The position numbers and the translations under genes are program-made. A stretch of DNA of 64,000 nt from Euborellia annulipes (lineage: Eukaryota > Arthropoda > Insecta > Dermaptera > Anisolabididae), in contig JAKCPI010003219.1 of the NCBI GenBank assembly GCA_023213315.1, forward strand, positions 45,622 to 109,621, read 5' to 3'. This document shows, piece after piece, positions 23,787 through 35,500 of the stretch. Numbering within the stretch: the first letter of the stretch is position 1; the number at the start of each line of letters is the position of its first letter. The notes under the pieces were generated by a model that saw only the letters and a list, made by a program, of their open reading frames with translations, did no database searches and was not told the origin of the DNA.

Positions 23787-24357
23787 TTTATTATTTATTT
23801 ATTTATTTTTCACTCTATGTATTGAGTGTGGGAGTGAAAGAGAAGGAAATATTATGGTTAGGTTAGGGTAGAGAGAGAGGGAACTCTACAAAGAGTAGGA
23901 GCAGGAGGAGAAATTTTTTTTTTGTAACACGGGAGGGAACACGATTAAGAACCAAACGCTGTCATGTAAAATGGCAGACTAAACAGCTGGTTGGCTGCTG
24001 GTGAATCAACGACATCGACAACGACAACAGCTGAAAAGTTCTTGGGCCTTGCGGCTGCGCAAAAGCAACGACGACGACGACGTCGCCTCTCCCCCGCACC
24101 TTGCCCCCGCCCCACCGCCACTTCCCCTACACGCCTTAACCTATTTTATATTATCCGAATAACAAAAATATTTTTTGTATTGTATATTCGACAGAAAATA
24201 CTACTTTGAAAAATTTGAATAAAAAAAAAAAACACAAGAGTACTTTTTGGATTCTTAGATGACAAGTGTACGAGAGGAAAAGTCGTTAGAAGAGAACTTT
24301 GACCAATATATTCTAGGAGCTTTTGTTCTAAACTAAATAAAAGTTCAACATTTGTGA
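23787..24357. promoter_or_regulatory. Upstream region of the CYHR1-like gene
   Basis: Between the CYHR1-like ATG and the 3' end of the next minus-strand gene. It contains GGTTAGGTTAGGG (about 23857), a purine-rich stretch and a GC-rich patch at 23990-24130 with many CpG sites (ACGACGACGACGTCGCC). I infer a promoter region. The short plus-strand frame across the patch has no support as a gene. Confidence 0.35.
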
Positions 24358-25670
24358 TTAGCTTCCAGTCTTGATAAACATTTCTTCAAATTTTATTTGC
24401 TTCCAATCAATCAGGTTGAATGTCATCAGTTGAAATAAAAACCTAAAAAAGAAAAAAAAACAAGATTTACATTTGGTTATAACATGGGCTGCAGACAACG
24501 GATAGGGGATAAATAGATCTCCGGGGCGTGGGAACCAAAATTTATAATAAAAATAAATTAAAATTATTTTCGGGGATCGAATTGACACAAACTCCGGGGC
24601 CCGAGGATCTTCTCGACCAGGGCTCTAGCCAGAGGGAGAGGCCCTAGTGGGTACGTCGATGACCATCAAAGTTTACCTGATCCAAGACTGGAATTCCTTT
24701 CGCCTGCCAACTTCGAATCAAGTAATAATGAAAGGAAAGAAGAACGATAGTATCATTGAAGATGATATAAAATTCTTCTACATCAGTGAGAATGAAAAAT
24801 TCAGGAACGTCATTTGAAGGGGGTGGGGGCGTTTGCCCCCCCCCCCCCCCAAGGCTTTGGAAAAAAATAGCAAATTCTAAGCTTAGCCCCTATATACCAT
24901 GCTATATACAAACAAACTCTCACTTTCTCTTTATAAATCAGTATAGTAGATAATATAAATAAAAATATAGAGGTATAGGTATATAGGGTATACCAGTTTG
25001 TTTATATGTATATATAAATTTTATAGCACAGGAAGTAAAAAAAAATTTTGCCCCCCCCCCCCCCCCCCAAGAAACTCCTCTGGATCCGCCCTTGTATATA
25101 TAAATCAATGAGAGTATGTGACATTTATGCACTGGGCGGATTTTCATGTGTTTTTTTTTTTTATTGATAGAGAATTTTCCAGAGATCGTATCTGGAATGA
25201 TAAATTCAGATTAGGGGGAAAGGAACCCCCCTTTTAAATTTTCGCCGGTTATTTAAAAGAGATTTCAACTAGAGTGAAGTTTTTATAAGAAATACCCTAA
25301 ATTGGCAATAAACTTGCCCGCCGAAGGCGGGCAATTGCTCGCAGCCCCCTGGCAAGTCGCAAAGCCCTTCGGCTTTGTGATTTGTTAGCTTATAATCATC
25401 TATGTCAGTTTATCTGAAGTTTGTCTTTTTTGTATTGTTACTTTGTGAAATGCAAGTTTGATTTTGAATTATGCGTTTGAAATTTACTTTAACCGTCTAA
25501 ATATCTACCCCATATGATATTTTTTTATAATATAAACTTTAATTAAAATTAGCAGAAAGAAATGTTTCTTCAAAAAGAAAAAACATGAATATGCTTACCT
25601 TTGGAGGTATGACCTGAGGGATTTGGAGAGTTCAGCTCTGAATCTCAAATCAAAAGGAGGAATTCGTAAT
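24358..25670 (-). CDS. Unidentified gene, last three exons (partial)
   Basis: Three minus-strand blocks join in one frame with all junctions in phase 2. Exon A ends at 25599 (CCAAAG|GTAAGC); its acceptor is uncertain, with an AG near 25657 possible. Exon B is a 27-nt micro-exon, 24677-24703 (GGCAG|G ... ATCAG|GTAAAC). Exon C is 24358-24442 (TTTTTTAG|G ... TAA). The joined product includes ELSKSLRSYLQR, RKEFQSWIR and FLFQLMTFNLIDWKQ, ending MFIKTGS. It is basic and hydrophobic, and I do not recognise the family. Evidence is the matching phases, consensus splice sites and open frame. Upstream exons were not found, and exon B could instead be longer with another acceptor. The gene would be divergent from the adenylyl cyclase gene. 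Confidence 0.4.
24820..25100. repeat. C-rich hAT-like relic
   Basis: Two long C runs (24834-24850 and about 25052-25070) and the right end CTCTGGATCCGCCCTTG match the GGCGGATCCAG-type termini resolved at 36821-37050 and 62571-62828. The left end is not clean. The Gly-rich minus-strand frame here is a by-product of the C runs. Confidence 0.5.
25317..25385. other. Two GC-rich hairpins in AT-rich DNA
   Basis: GCCCGCCGAAGGCGGGC (7-bp stem, loop GAA) is followed about 30 bases later by CAAAGCCCTTCGGCTTTG (7-bp stem, 4-base loop), all within 70 bases whose composition is unlike the surroundings. It is not matched elsewhere in the window. Function unknown. Confidence 0.6.
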
Positions 25671-26139
25671 AATAAAAATATGAAGTATTGTATGAAAATT
25701 TTGAGGAATTATTCCTTAGAAGAGGTCTTTTATATAGCCAGATGAAATGTTGAAAAAGATTTTACAAAATTTGTTTGTTTTCTTGTCTTCGATGGGTACG
25801 ATGATGGATCGAAATAAATTTCCTTTTAACCTTCTTTCTCGTTTATTCGTGTAATTATTATATTGGCCGAATAAAAAAATTGTTAGAAAAATTCATATCT
25901 TAAGAAACATTTGTAAAAAAGAAAATCACAAAAATTAACATAAACGTCTCAAAATAATAAATTAGTCAAAACAACCGAAGTTTCAGGAGCCTTTCAAAAT
26001 TATGATAAAATTCAAAAAAAGCAAAAAAAGATTTTTGTAAATTTCATACATTTTTTTAGTTAATTATTTTCCATAAAGCAATAAATTTTTTATGAAATGT
26101 ATAAAAGACCAAAAACGAGCGTAGTAGGTTTATTTGATA

Positions 26140-26165
26140 GCGTTGATTACGCATGCGCCAACGAA
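26140..26165. promoter_or_regulatory. NRF-1-like palindrome upstream of the cyclase gene
   Basis: ACGCATGCGCC at 26149-26159 resembles the NRF-1 (alpha-Pal) core GCGCATGCGC. It lies 365 bp upstream of the cyclase ATG, between it and the minus-strand gene at 24358-25670. It is a candidate bidirectional promoter element by resemblance only. Confidence 0.35.
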
Positions 26166-26523
26166 TCTGACTAATAAATTATCATTTCCTATAAAAATAT
26201 TTAAATTCAATTGGTTCCCTTCGATTTTTGATAAATATTTTAATTAATTCTCTAATATTTATTGTTTAAACTTTCATATATGTGAGACCCTTTAACGATT
26301 GGAATTTCTTTATTATGAAAAACTTTCCTCCCATCGTCTATGCCTCTTTGTGTTTTATTTTTTATTTCTTGCAAGATGGCCTCCAGAGAAAGAGGAATAA
26401 AATGCTTGATTGATTGAATTTTTCTTCATTTTAATTATTTTCAACTTAAATTGAATTAACCTTTTAAATTTTGTTTACATTTTTTATTTATATAATTGAA
26501 GATTTTATTTAAAAAAGAAAAAA

Positions 26524-29500
26524 ATGCATCTTTACGAGGATGACGACGATGTCATTTCAAAAGTTCATACCGAAATTTATTCAACTCTTTTGCCTGATGA
26601 AATTTTAAATAGCACCAGTCCAACTTATCCTGTCAATTGCTCTCTCATAGTTGGCGATATTTCTGGTCTCATCCTATTTATTTATTTAATTCCCTTTCTA
26701 AATTTTATTTTTTTATTTTAGGTTTCACAGAATTGACTGAAAAATACAATCAAACAGGACAAGGCGGCCCTTCGAGATTAACAGAGACGTTGAATTCATA
26801 TATAGGAACCATGGTCGTGCAAATTTTAAATCATAAAGGGGATTTATTAAAGTTTTCAGGTGAATATTTTATTTTACTTGTTACAATTCTAGATTTAGTT
26901 TATTTACACCTTATTCATCAAATGTGTTGTAACCAAATACCGGAGTGTAGGACAAAAATTTCTCACTTTTTAATTTTTAAATTTATTATAGCAAACACTC
27001 CGTAGAACTTAGCCTACTTAAAAGTTGTCGAAGAGGTCTCAAAGTCACCCTGTCTGAGGAGAGTTATCATCATTTGCCTTTTTTATTAACTTATTTATTA
27101 AGAGAAGATTTCGGTCTCTTTTTTAGAGCTTACACATATTCAATAGAATTCCCAAGACTATATTATGTGACGTTTCGCTCTTCCTAATTAATTCATTTGG
27201 ATTAATTATAATTTTAATAGAGTGTTGATTGCCTGAATGGTTATAAATATAGCACCTCTTGTCTATATAAATAAAAATAAAATTAGCTGGTCTCAATGCT
27301 ATTTGATTTGCATATCATAAACTGCTAATATTATTTTAATGATTCTAGAAACAGAATAAATTTATATAAAGATTTTTTTTTTCAGGGGATGCTTTCCTTG
27401 CTTGGTTTAAATGTACAAAAGATGATAATATGGAAGTGGTGACGAGCAGAGCTCTTTCCACTGCAATACGAATACAACAAGACCATGGCTATTATTCCAC
27501 GGATGTTAATGTCAATCTCAGAGGTAATAAAAATGAACAATTATAGAAATTTATTGAATGGTTTGTTTTAATTTTTAAATTATTAAATTTTAGACGGGTT
27601 TAAATTGGGCTTTCGGCCTGAAAACTGTATATTATCACTTTAGATATTTTGGGCTTTAAAATTTATTTCTCAATTGTTTTTTTTTTAATATATAAATGTT
27701 ATTAGATAATATTATTTCAAAAAAGAGCCAATGATATTTCATAATTTTTTCCAAAGGATTCTCGTTCATTTAACATGTAGCAATAACAAGAAAAGTGGAT
27801 TTATTGCTAGATGAAAGTTGTTGATGAGTAGAAAGAAGAAAAGAGAATAAGCTAGTATTTATTTAATTTTGGAATGGAAAAGAGCAAGTACAGGTGCAGC
27901 AAATAAAGAGAGCCTTTCGATGCCAAATGCCGAAAAGGAGACGTTTCGGATAAAATTTTATTTGTCCATCCTCAGTCCTCGTTAGCTTATAAACTAATTA
28001 GACACAAAGTTGTCATTGTTGTTGCGGCACGAATTTGTGTACATGTATATTTTTTATAAAATCAGGCGAGTGTCAATGTTTCGTGAGAGTCTATAAGATA
28101 ATGAAATAATTTCTTTTATTTCTTTAAAAAAGAAACAAATTCGTGCCACAACAACAATGACAACTTTGTCCCTAATTAGTTTATAAGCCAACGAGGACTG
28201 AGGATGGACAAATTTGTCCGAAACGTCTCCTTTTCGGCATTTGGCATCCAAAGGCTCTCTTTATTTGCTGCACCTGTACTTGCTCTTTTCCATTCCATAA
28301 CATCAACAGCAACTTTTCTTCAAATTATTTAATTTAATTTATTAAAGCTCATTAAGCTGGCGCTTCGGCCTTGGCCAAGACCATCTTCAGAGCTTATGGG
28401 CCTTTATAAATGAAATAAATACTAGCTACTTCTTTTTTCATTTAACAGAGATAAAAATAATTGTCGATATCTATATAATTGAACAAGGTTTTTGTGAGTC
28501 TTTTTGTTGGTGGGCCATACGTCCTATGGTCTCCTGAAATCGAACCTAATACCTCCAGCCTTTTCGGGGACCATGCGCCGGCCCACCAACAAATAAACAA
28601 ACAAATATCATGACTATATATAATATAAAAATAAATATATATAGCTAAATATTTTTCGAGATCTATTATTTGAATAAGATAATAGTATTCAAAATACCTC
28701 GATTCGGACTTTAACTGAGTCATAGATATATTTAACATGTTTGGCCTCATCAATAAAAAACACTCACATGTCTTGTTAAATTATAAATATATATAGTCTA
28801 CATGTAGATCTCGAAAATTATTTAACTATAATTAATTCCTCTATCCTTAATAATATTGTTAGTGTTGAGCCAATGAAGTTTCTTTATTGAAATCAGCCCA
28901 CGGCGGCTAACCTAATGTTACCTAATCTGATGATGATCCAAACCTAGGACCGAAACGATACTTGATTGGTTTACTTCGTTTCTTTTCTACAATATCTTTA
29001 CTCTACAGCCATACATCCCCCTGTTGATGTTAGTGTTGTGCGAGGGTCTGGGGGCCTGGCATGATGATAACACTGAAAATGCTGGAGATCCTGGGTTCGA
29101 TTTCTAGAGACCATGGGATGTTTGGCCCACCGACAAAATACATAGCAACAAATTGTTAAATATTTTATTTATATATTTTTTTGCTGATGAATCAAATGAC
29201 TCCCCGGAATTAATTATTATCAAATTCAAATGAATAGATAATGAGTTCAAATTTTTTCAAGGTGTTGATTTGGCATTGAGCCTATATATAAGTCCTCCTT
29301 ATTTAATCAAATTAATTTTAACCCAAGCAAATTTCTGAGCCCTAGAACAAGAAGCTAGGCTTTGTACTGGCAGACATTTTATAAGACTTTATTTTAGCAG
29401 TTCTAACCTTTTCCCCAAAACTCCATTACGATAATTAAATTTAAATTGGTAACCCTTGGCTCTAGATGATAGATGATTTTATTAGGTAAATTAAAACTGA

Positions 29501-32500
29501 AACTACGAACTGATAGGATTCAATAAATTCAATATATTGTTGTTTTAATTTATCTAATTGGCAGCAATTTTGGAAAAGTTCCGTCTATCGTTCATTTATT
29601 TTTAAAAATATGTAGAGATGAATAAAAAATAATAAGCTCCTAAAATAATGCATGTCTCTTTTAAATAGTATTCTATTTTATAACTTAATAATTCGAATGA
29701 AATTTTTAAATTTTAGTAAAATTATGCGTGGCTTCTGGAGAAACAATTTGGGGAATAATTGGTGATGAAGTTGCCCGAAATTGGATGGTTCTCGGGCCCC
29801 CAATTATCGATGTGAAAAGGGCAGCTGGGATGGTCGGTCCTGGAGAGATTGTCGTCTGCCCAAGTGCATGGTTACATGCAAACCACGCCGAGTATGAATT
29901 TGAAGAAATGGAGGATCCAAAGTATATACGAGTGAGTAGGAAAAAAATGTATTTTCTTATTAGGATTTAGTAAAATTGAGTTAACCCTCCTCCTTGCCTC
30001 GGACTTAGGGTCTTAGGAATGTGGTCAAATAGTCCATGCTGGGTCATTGACAGCCAGTGAAGATTTGCTCGGTCGAATTATTCCCTCTCTTTATGTTTGA
30101 CGACGTGAAAGTGTGCGTTTATCCTTGAACTAAGCGCGTAGGATGTCAATGACCTAACAAATGCAATTGACACACATCCCAAATCCCTCAACTATTAATT
30201 TACTCTTTGGATTTTTGGGAAATAAATTCAATAACTGCTTTTCCTATTAGATAGACATTGTAGATACCGTATTTTGATATCATTGTGATTGCACCCTCTC
30301 CAAATCCACAGCTAATTTGGGTTTGGAGTCTATAGCCACTTCCAACCATTGTTTTTCACAAGAATAATTTATCCAAACTCAAAATTTATAAATTTCTATT
30401 TCCATTTCATTCAGTTTTTAAAAGACACGTTTTTATATTAGCTTAACTATGTGATTGGATGAAGAATCAGTGGTAGGGGGGACGGGGGACGGTGGGGGGG
30501 GGGTAAGGGAGTGGAATCATAGTCAGTTATATAAGCGTGACTTGGAGAATCTCTTTTTGATGCCAATCATTTCCATATAAGAAATGCGCAACAGAAACAG
30601 CGAAATTTTGATTGCATCACTTAAATGTCCTTCTCCTATTTATCTACACTCGAGAAAAAAATATATCAAGACCCCAATTGTCTAAATAAAAATAAAATAT
30701 TATTAGAACATTCTTCATTTATGTTTTTGGATTAAACCCAAAAATTGAGAGTAAACGCCACCTGTTTACAAGATGAGTTGAGAGCAAAAAGATCCTTTTG
30801 ATCTAGGAAGAAATAAATTTTAATTTATTGATTTATTTAAATAAATATTTTTTCTCATTTACACACATATTCTAGAACATAAATAAATCATTAAAACTTT
30901 TGAGTTATATAAGCAATAATATCAACATTTGTAGTATTTTGATAAATGAAAACAAAGAAATGGAGAGAAAGAAAGCTTTTGCACTTTTATTCATAAACAT
31001 TTTAACAATGTGGATGGATGTTATATCATTATATTTTATTACAAAATATTTAATTTCACCCGAATCTGCTCTCCCATCAGGATCCCCATAATTTTCCTTA
31101 GTGGTTTATATTCACTTTGACTTCCACTTGCAATCAGCACTAACAAGTGCAGATATTTTCGCCTCTTTTTAGAGCACTACATTCACATAATACAAGCAAA
31201 TTTTATAAACCGTCAGTTTTTCCAACAGATTGTTTAGTGATATTTATATTAATATAAAATACAAAGATCATTGTTTCATTCATATTAAATAGATAGCACT
31301 TTCACGAATATTTATAATTGATAATTTATTTATACATTAAATTAAAATTAAATAATCATACATTGATTCTGTTTTTGTTGTTTTATTTCTTCAAATAAGA
31401 CGCTAAAATATGGGGCCATTTTAGACGGGACGGGGCATCCCCGTTCTCGCGACAGAAAGTCTGCCGTTTGTCCCGTTTTTGCCCGTCCCGCAATCCCTAC
31501 TTTCTTTTTCTATTCTACCTTTTTTTTAAACTATTTTAAATTTAAAACAAAAATTGATTGGGTATTAAAACTGGACAAGATGTATCTATAATCAGAAATA
31601 TCCAAATCCAAATTGGTTCCTTGTCAATAAAAACTTCAAATTATCAAAAATCTTTGTGTTTTATTGAATCTTTAGACAGAACAGACTTTTTGGCATGATT
31701 TTGTCTTAAATTTTGTTAAATAGGCAGATTAAGTTTGTATTGGGGGGGGGGGGGGGGAGATTTGTGTGCCATTATTATTATTAATTCCCTCTTCTTTTTT
31801 CTTACTTCATTCACAAATATTACTTTTTAAGTTCCTTGCACTTCTTTCTCTTGAATATTTTCTTTTTTGTTAGCTTTGCTATTTCATTGCCATCGGCTCC
31901 TTTTCGTCAACATCAATTACATATGCTAATGATTTTGTCATCTTTGAGGAAGGTCCTTTCATTGTTCTTTGTCTTGCAAAGGAAATAATTCTCAACTGTT
32001 AAGCAACGTCTCTTTTTAGAGCATAGTATCTCCCTTACCTTGTTGACATGGTTTGGCTTTGAAAATTTAAACTTAAACTTATGTTATCTGAAACTATCTA
32101 TTATTGTATTATGTTTTTTCTTTTTTTTGTTTATAGCCATTGTATTTTTGTCATATATCTTATTATTACATATTTCATCATATATCTAATTTTTGTAATA
32201 TAGTTTTAAACTCTTCATTAAATATTTTCACTAATGAAGAGATTTCAAAAAACATTTATTTTCTTAAATCTCTGTAGCCAAAGCATTAAAACTTGATCAG
32301 AAGCTCGATTTAGATAACATTTCTATTTCTTAATTAAATTTATTTATGTTCTAGGCAAATATGGATTCGAAAGTCAAGCTAAAACCTTCACCAAATCAAG
32401 TTCCAAAAAATTTATTATACAAATGGGATAGTTAATAACTAAGGTAGAAAAAAAATTTATATTAAAATCTCCTCTACTCCAATCTGTGCTTTGAGAAATT

Positions 32501-35500
32501 ATGATTATTTTAAAAGACTCTTCAAGAGCTTCCGAATGAGTTATCGCTTAAAAGATCAGGCAGGCTCTTTAATAGTTATATAAAAACAATCAAATTAAAA
32601 TATCCATATTAGTTAATTGGTTTTGACAAAATCGTCAAGTTGAATGGATTGCGTCGCGCTGCGTCCCATGTCCATCTCCTCTACGTCGACGTCCAGTTTT
32701 ACATCCATGACCACGTGGTGTCTATCGATCGTAAGGGTCCGGGACTGCATGCAGGCGAACCTACCCTGAAATCCAGCCAACCCGCCATTCGTATCGACCC
32801 GTCGCCGTCGGCGACGCCGTCCTCGTCCTCGTCCTCGTCGCCGTCTCAAAAAACCCTCTCGTTTTGTCGCTAGAAATAAAACCGTCACCCGTAGCTATTT
32901 ATGTCCAACTACGTCATCAACAGGGTGCCAACGATTACGTTTATTCATCATTTGAATCAGAGCTAAACAAGTCCTCCTGCTCTTTCTTGATTTATCTTCT
33001 CTTCTTGATTCTAATTGTTTTGTTTTACTCTCACGGGATTCTTTGTTTATCCTGAAGACTAAAAACATCTCCTGCACTTTTTTGTTTAAATAGTTTAAAT
33101 TTCCATCTAAAGTCGCACCTTTGACTACATCTTAGATAAAGGACCTTTGTAGTACAGTACAGATGTAAACTTTTAAGTATTTTAATAGAAAACAAATTAA
33201 TCCAACTCTTTCTCTTTTAAACGAACCTCTTTGCGATTCTAAGAAGTTTGTTTAAAAGCTTCTTCTATGATGAATTAAATAAATATTTAGAGAGACTTAA
33301 ATTTCCATCATAATCTTTCTAATATGATTGAATTCCCCGAAGGGGTCGGTCTAAAGCTGCAAATTCATTGTTAATTATAGCCTATCCTACCAGAGATGGA
33401 TCCCGCTGCATTGGTTTGGAAAATTCAAACAAAGACCCATTAGCAGTCAACGCTAATTTAATTCTTTGGTTGCGTAACAACTGTTACTTAAAGAGATAGT
33501 TGCACCACTAATGGGTGATGAGTCACTCATTTACTTTTGATAGAAACATAATTTCTCCTTTTTTGACTACGATAACTTGGAAGCAAACGGCAACATTTGT
33601 TGAAACGTTATACATTTTTAATAAATGCTCTGTACTTATTTGGCTTATCCGGGTCCTCACTAATATACTAGAGGTAGTTTTCTAGAACGGAGACCCTAAG
33701 CAACTCTCTGCACCTAGCTAACTAATTCTATGTTATTTCATCTCTGCCAGAGAGGTGACCTAGTTTAGAAAGAGACATTCTCCACTGCCTAGTCCTTACG
33801 AAAGTTTGAATCTTTTACGCCCCGTCCAAAAGACGGTATTTCTCGTCTGCAATAGTAATCCAAGATCTATTTATTACATATATTATCATTAGGGTCCGAC
33901 CGAAACAAGATTTTCAGCCGAAACCGAATTTCGGCCTCAATCTTAGTTTCGGCCGAAACAGAAACTTGTATTTTCTATAAACAAATTCACATCATTTTAC
34001 CTTTTTATTGCAATTGGAAGATAACTTCGCTTGCACTTGCGTCTGACCCCTGCTTCTCCGAGAAATTTTAAAATAATCCTCAACCATTGTTTGACACGGG
34101 CCCTCCACCAAATCATTTGTTTGCACTGATGATGACTAGGCGTAATGCCAGTCGAAATATTTGCCAATTAAAGATGATGTGAGAGGGTCCATCAATTGCT
34201 GGTTTTTATTCTCCAGTTCTTTCCTTTACCTTTTTATTTTTTGAAATTTTTTTTTTCCCCTCCCGTGAAAATCATTTTACCTTTTTTTTGCATGCGAGTC
34301 TATCTTTTCAGACTCAGGTTTCGGCTACTTTTTGGTCGAAATTGATCTCTTCTTCTCTTCTTTCGCTGTGGCTTATCCCTATTTTTTTTTTTTTTTTCCT
34401 AGGGGTCGCCGAAACTGACCGAAACCGAATATTCGGTCGGTTCCTACTTTTCAAATAATAGCGGATTCTTCATTACTTGAGTCCAGTCTCCATCCTAGAG
34501 ATGCCACAAAATTAATAAATTTTTTAGTGAATGTATATATCGGATTTATATTTATATGTCGGATTGTATGTCGGATTTATATTTATAAAAAATACCAGAA
34601 AATGTTTTCTTTTGGGTCAATATTGATTAAATAAGATTTGACGCATTCAAGCCTGTTTTGCAGATAAAAAATATTTAACTTCTATTAAGTAATAAAAACT
34701 AATAGTCAAAGGATTAATGTGAACTTAATCTAACTTTAATTACTTATTTTCAATTCAGATTCATTCACTCGATTTCTTATTCAATGAAGCATCTCCTATT
34801 TATTGAAAATTAACGAAATTTGATGATATTTCAATTTTTTTTACATTCTTTCCCAATATCTTTTGTTGAAGATGATCAATTTTTCCAAAATGAAATAATT
34901 TTACTTAATTTAATCGAATTATTTGATGGAGTTCATTAGTGGAAGGCACTTGTCTTTTGACCAAACGTTAAATTGCGCATGTTTAGATTAATTGTGAGTT
35001 TTGTTTGCATTTTGATTAGACATTATCATAATCTATGCTGAATAGAATATCTTTGTGTGAATGTTGTCGTTGTTGTTGTTGTTGTTTTGCTAGAGAGAGC
35101 GAGAGGAGTGGGGTGTGAGGTTTGCATCAGCCATCAGACAGCCAGTTGGCCTTTGCTTTTGTTTACGCCGATCAGCTGAGAGAGCTCAAGAGAGAGATTT
35201 GACAACAGCGCAAAAGTTCTGGCCACGTGTTAACTGACGGGTTGGGAGTTGGGAACCCTCTCTAAAAGGGAGTGGGGCACTGACCTACACCTCCTCCCTC
35301 CCTCCCCCTCCTCTATAAGGCCAAACAACACACAAGGAGACAATCTCTCATCTCATTCTCATCCCTTCCCCTATCAATCATTCGATTTATTTCCTTATTC
35401 TCTTTTTCAAGAAAAAAAAAAAAACAATAAGGAGACCACGTTATCAGGTCACTTGATATAGATATTAAATTAAAAACACTCTTTACCAGTTAAGTAGAAC

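Larger units (their letters stand above)
26860..29716. other. Cyclase introns 2 and 3
   Basis: Intron 2 (26860-27385) is plain AT-rich sequence. Intron 3 (27524-29716) holds the fold-back at 27871-28297, the single module at 28362-28390, the CTGATGA module at 28927-28956 and two family 3 SINEs. No additional exon is needed, because the phases of exons 2, 3 and 4 join directly. Confidence 0.7.

Noticed and set aside
24938..25147. Gly-rich minus-strand frame (GGSRGVSWGGGGG)
   Set aside because: Produced by C runs and the GGATCCGCC terminus of a hAT-like relic; the same phrase appears at 36893-37096 and 62684-62914.
35060..35461. Promoter or first exon of a nested gene in cyclase intron 4
   Set aside because: The patch is GC-richer and holds a 70-residue frame, but it lacks a donor in phase and any recognisable sequence.
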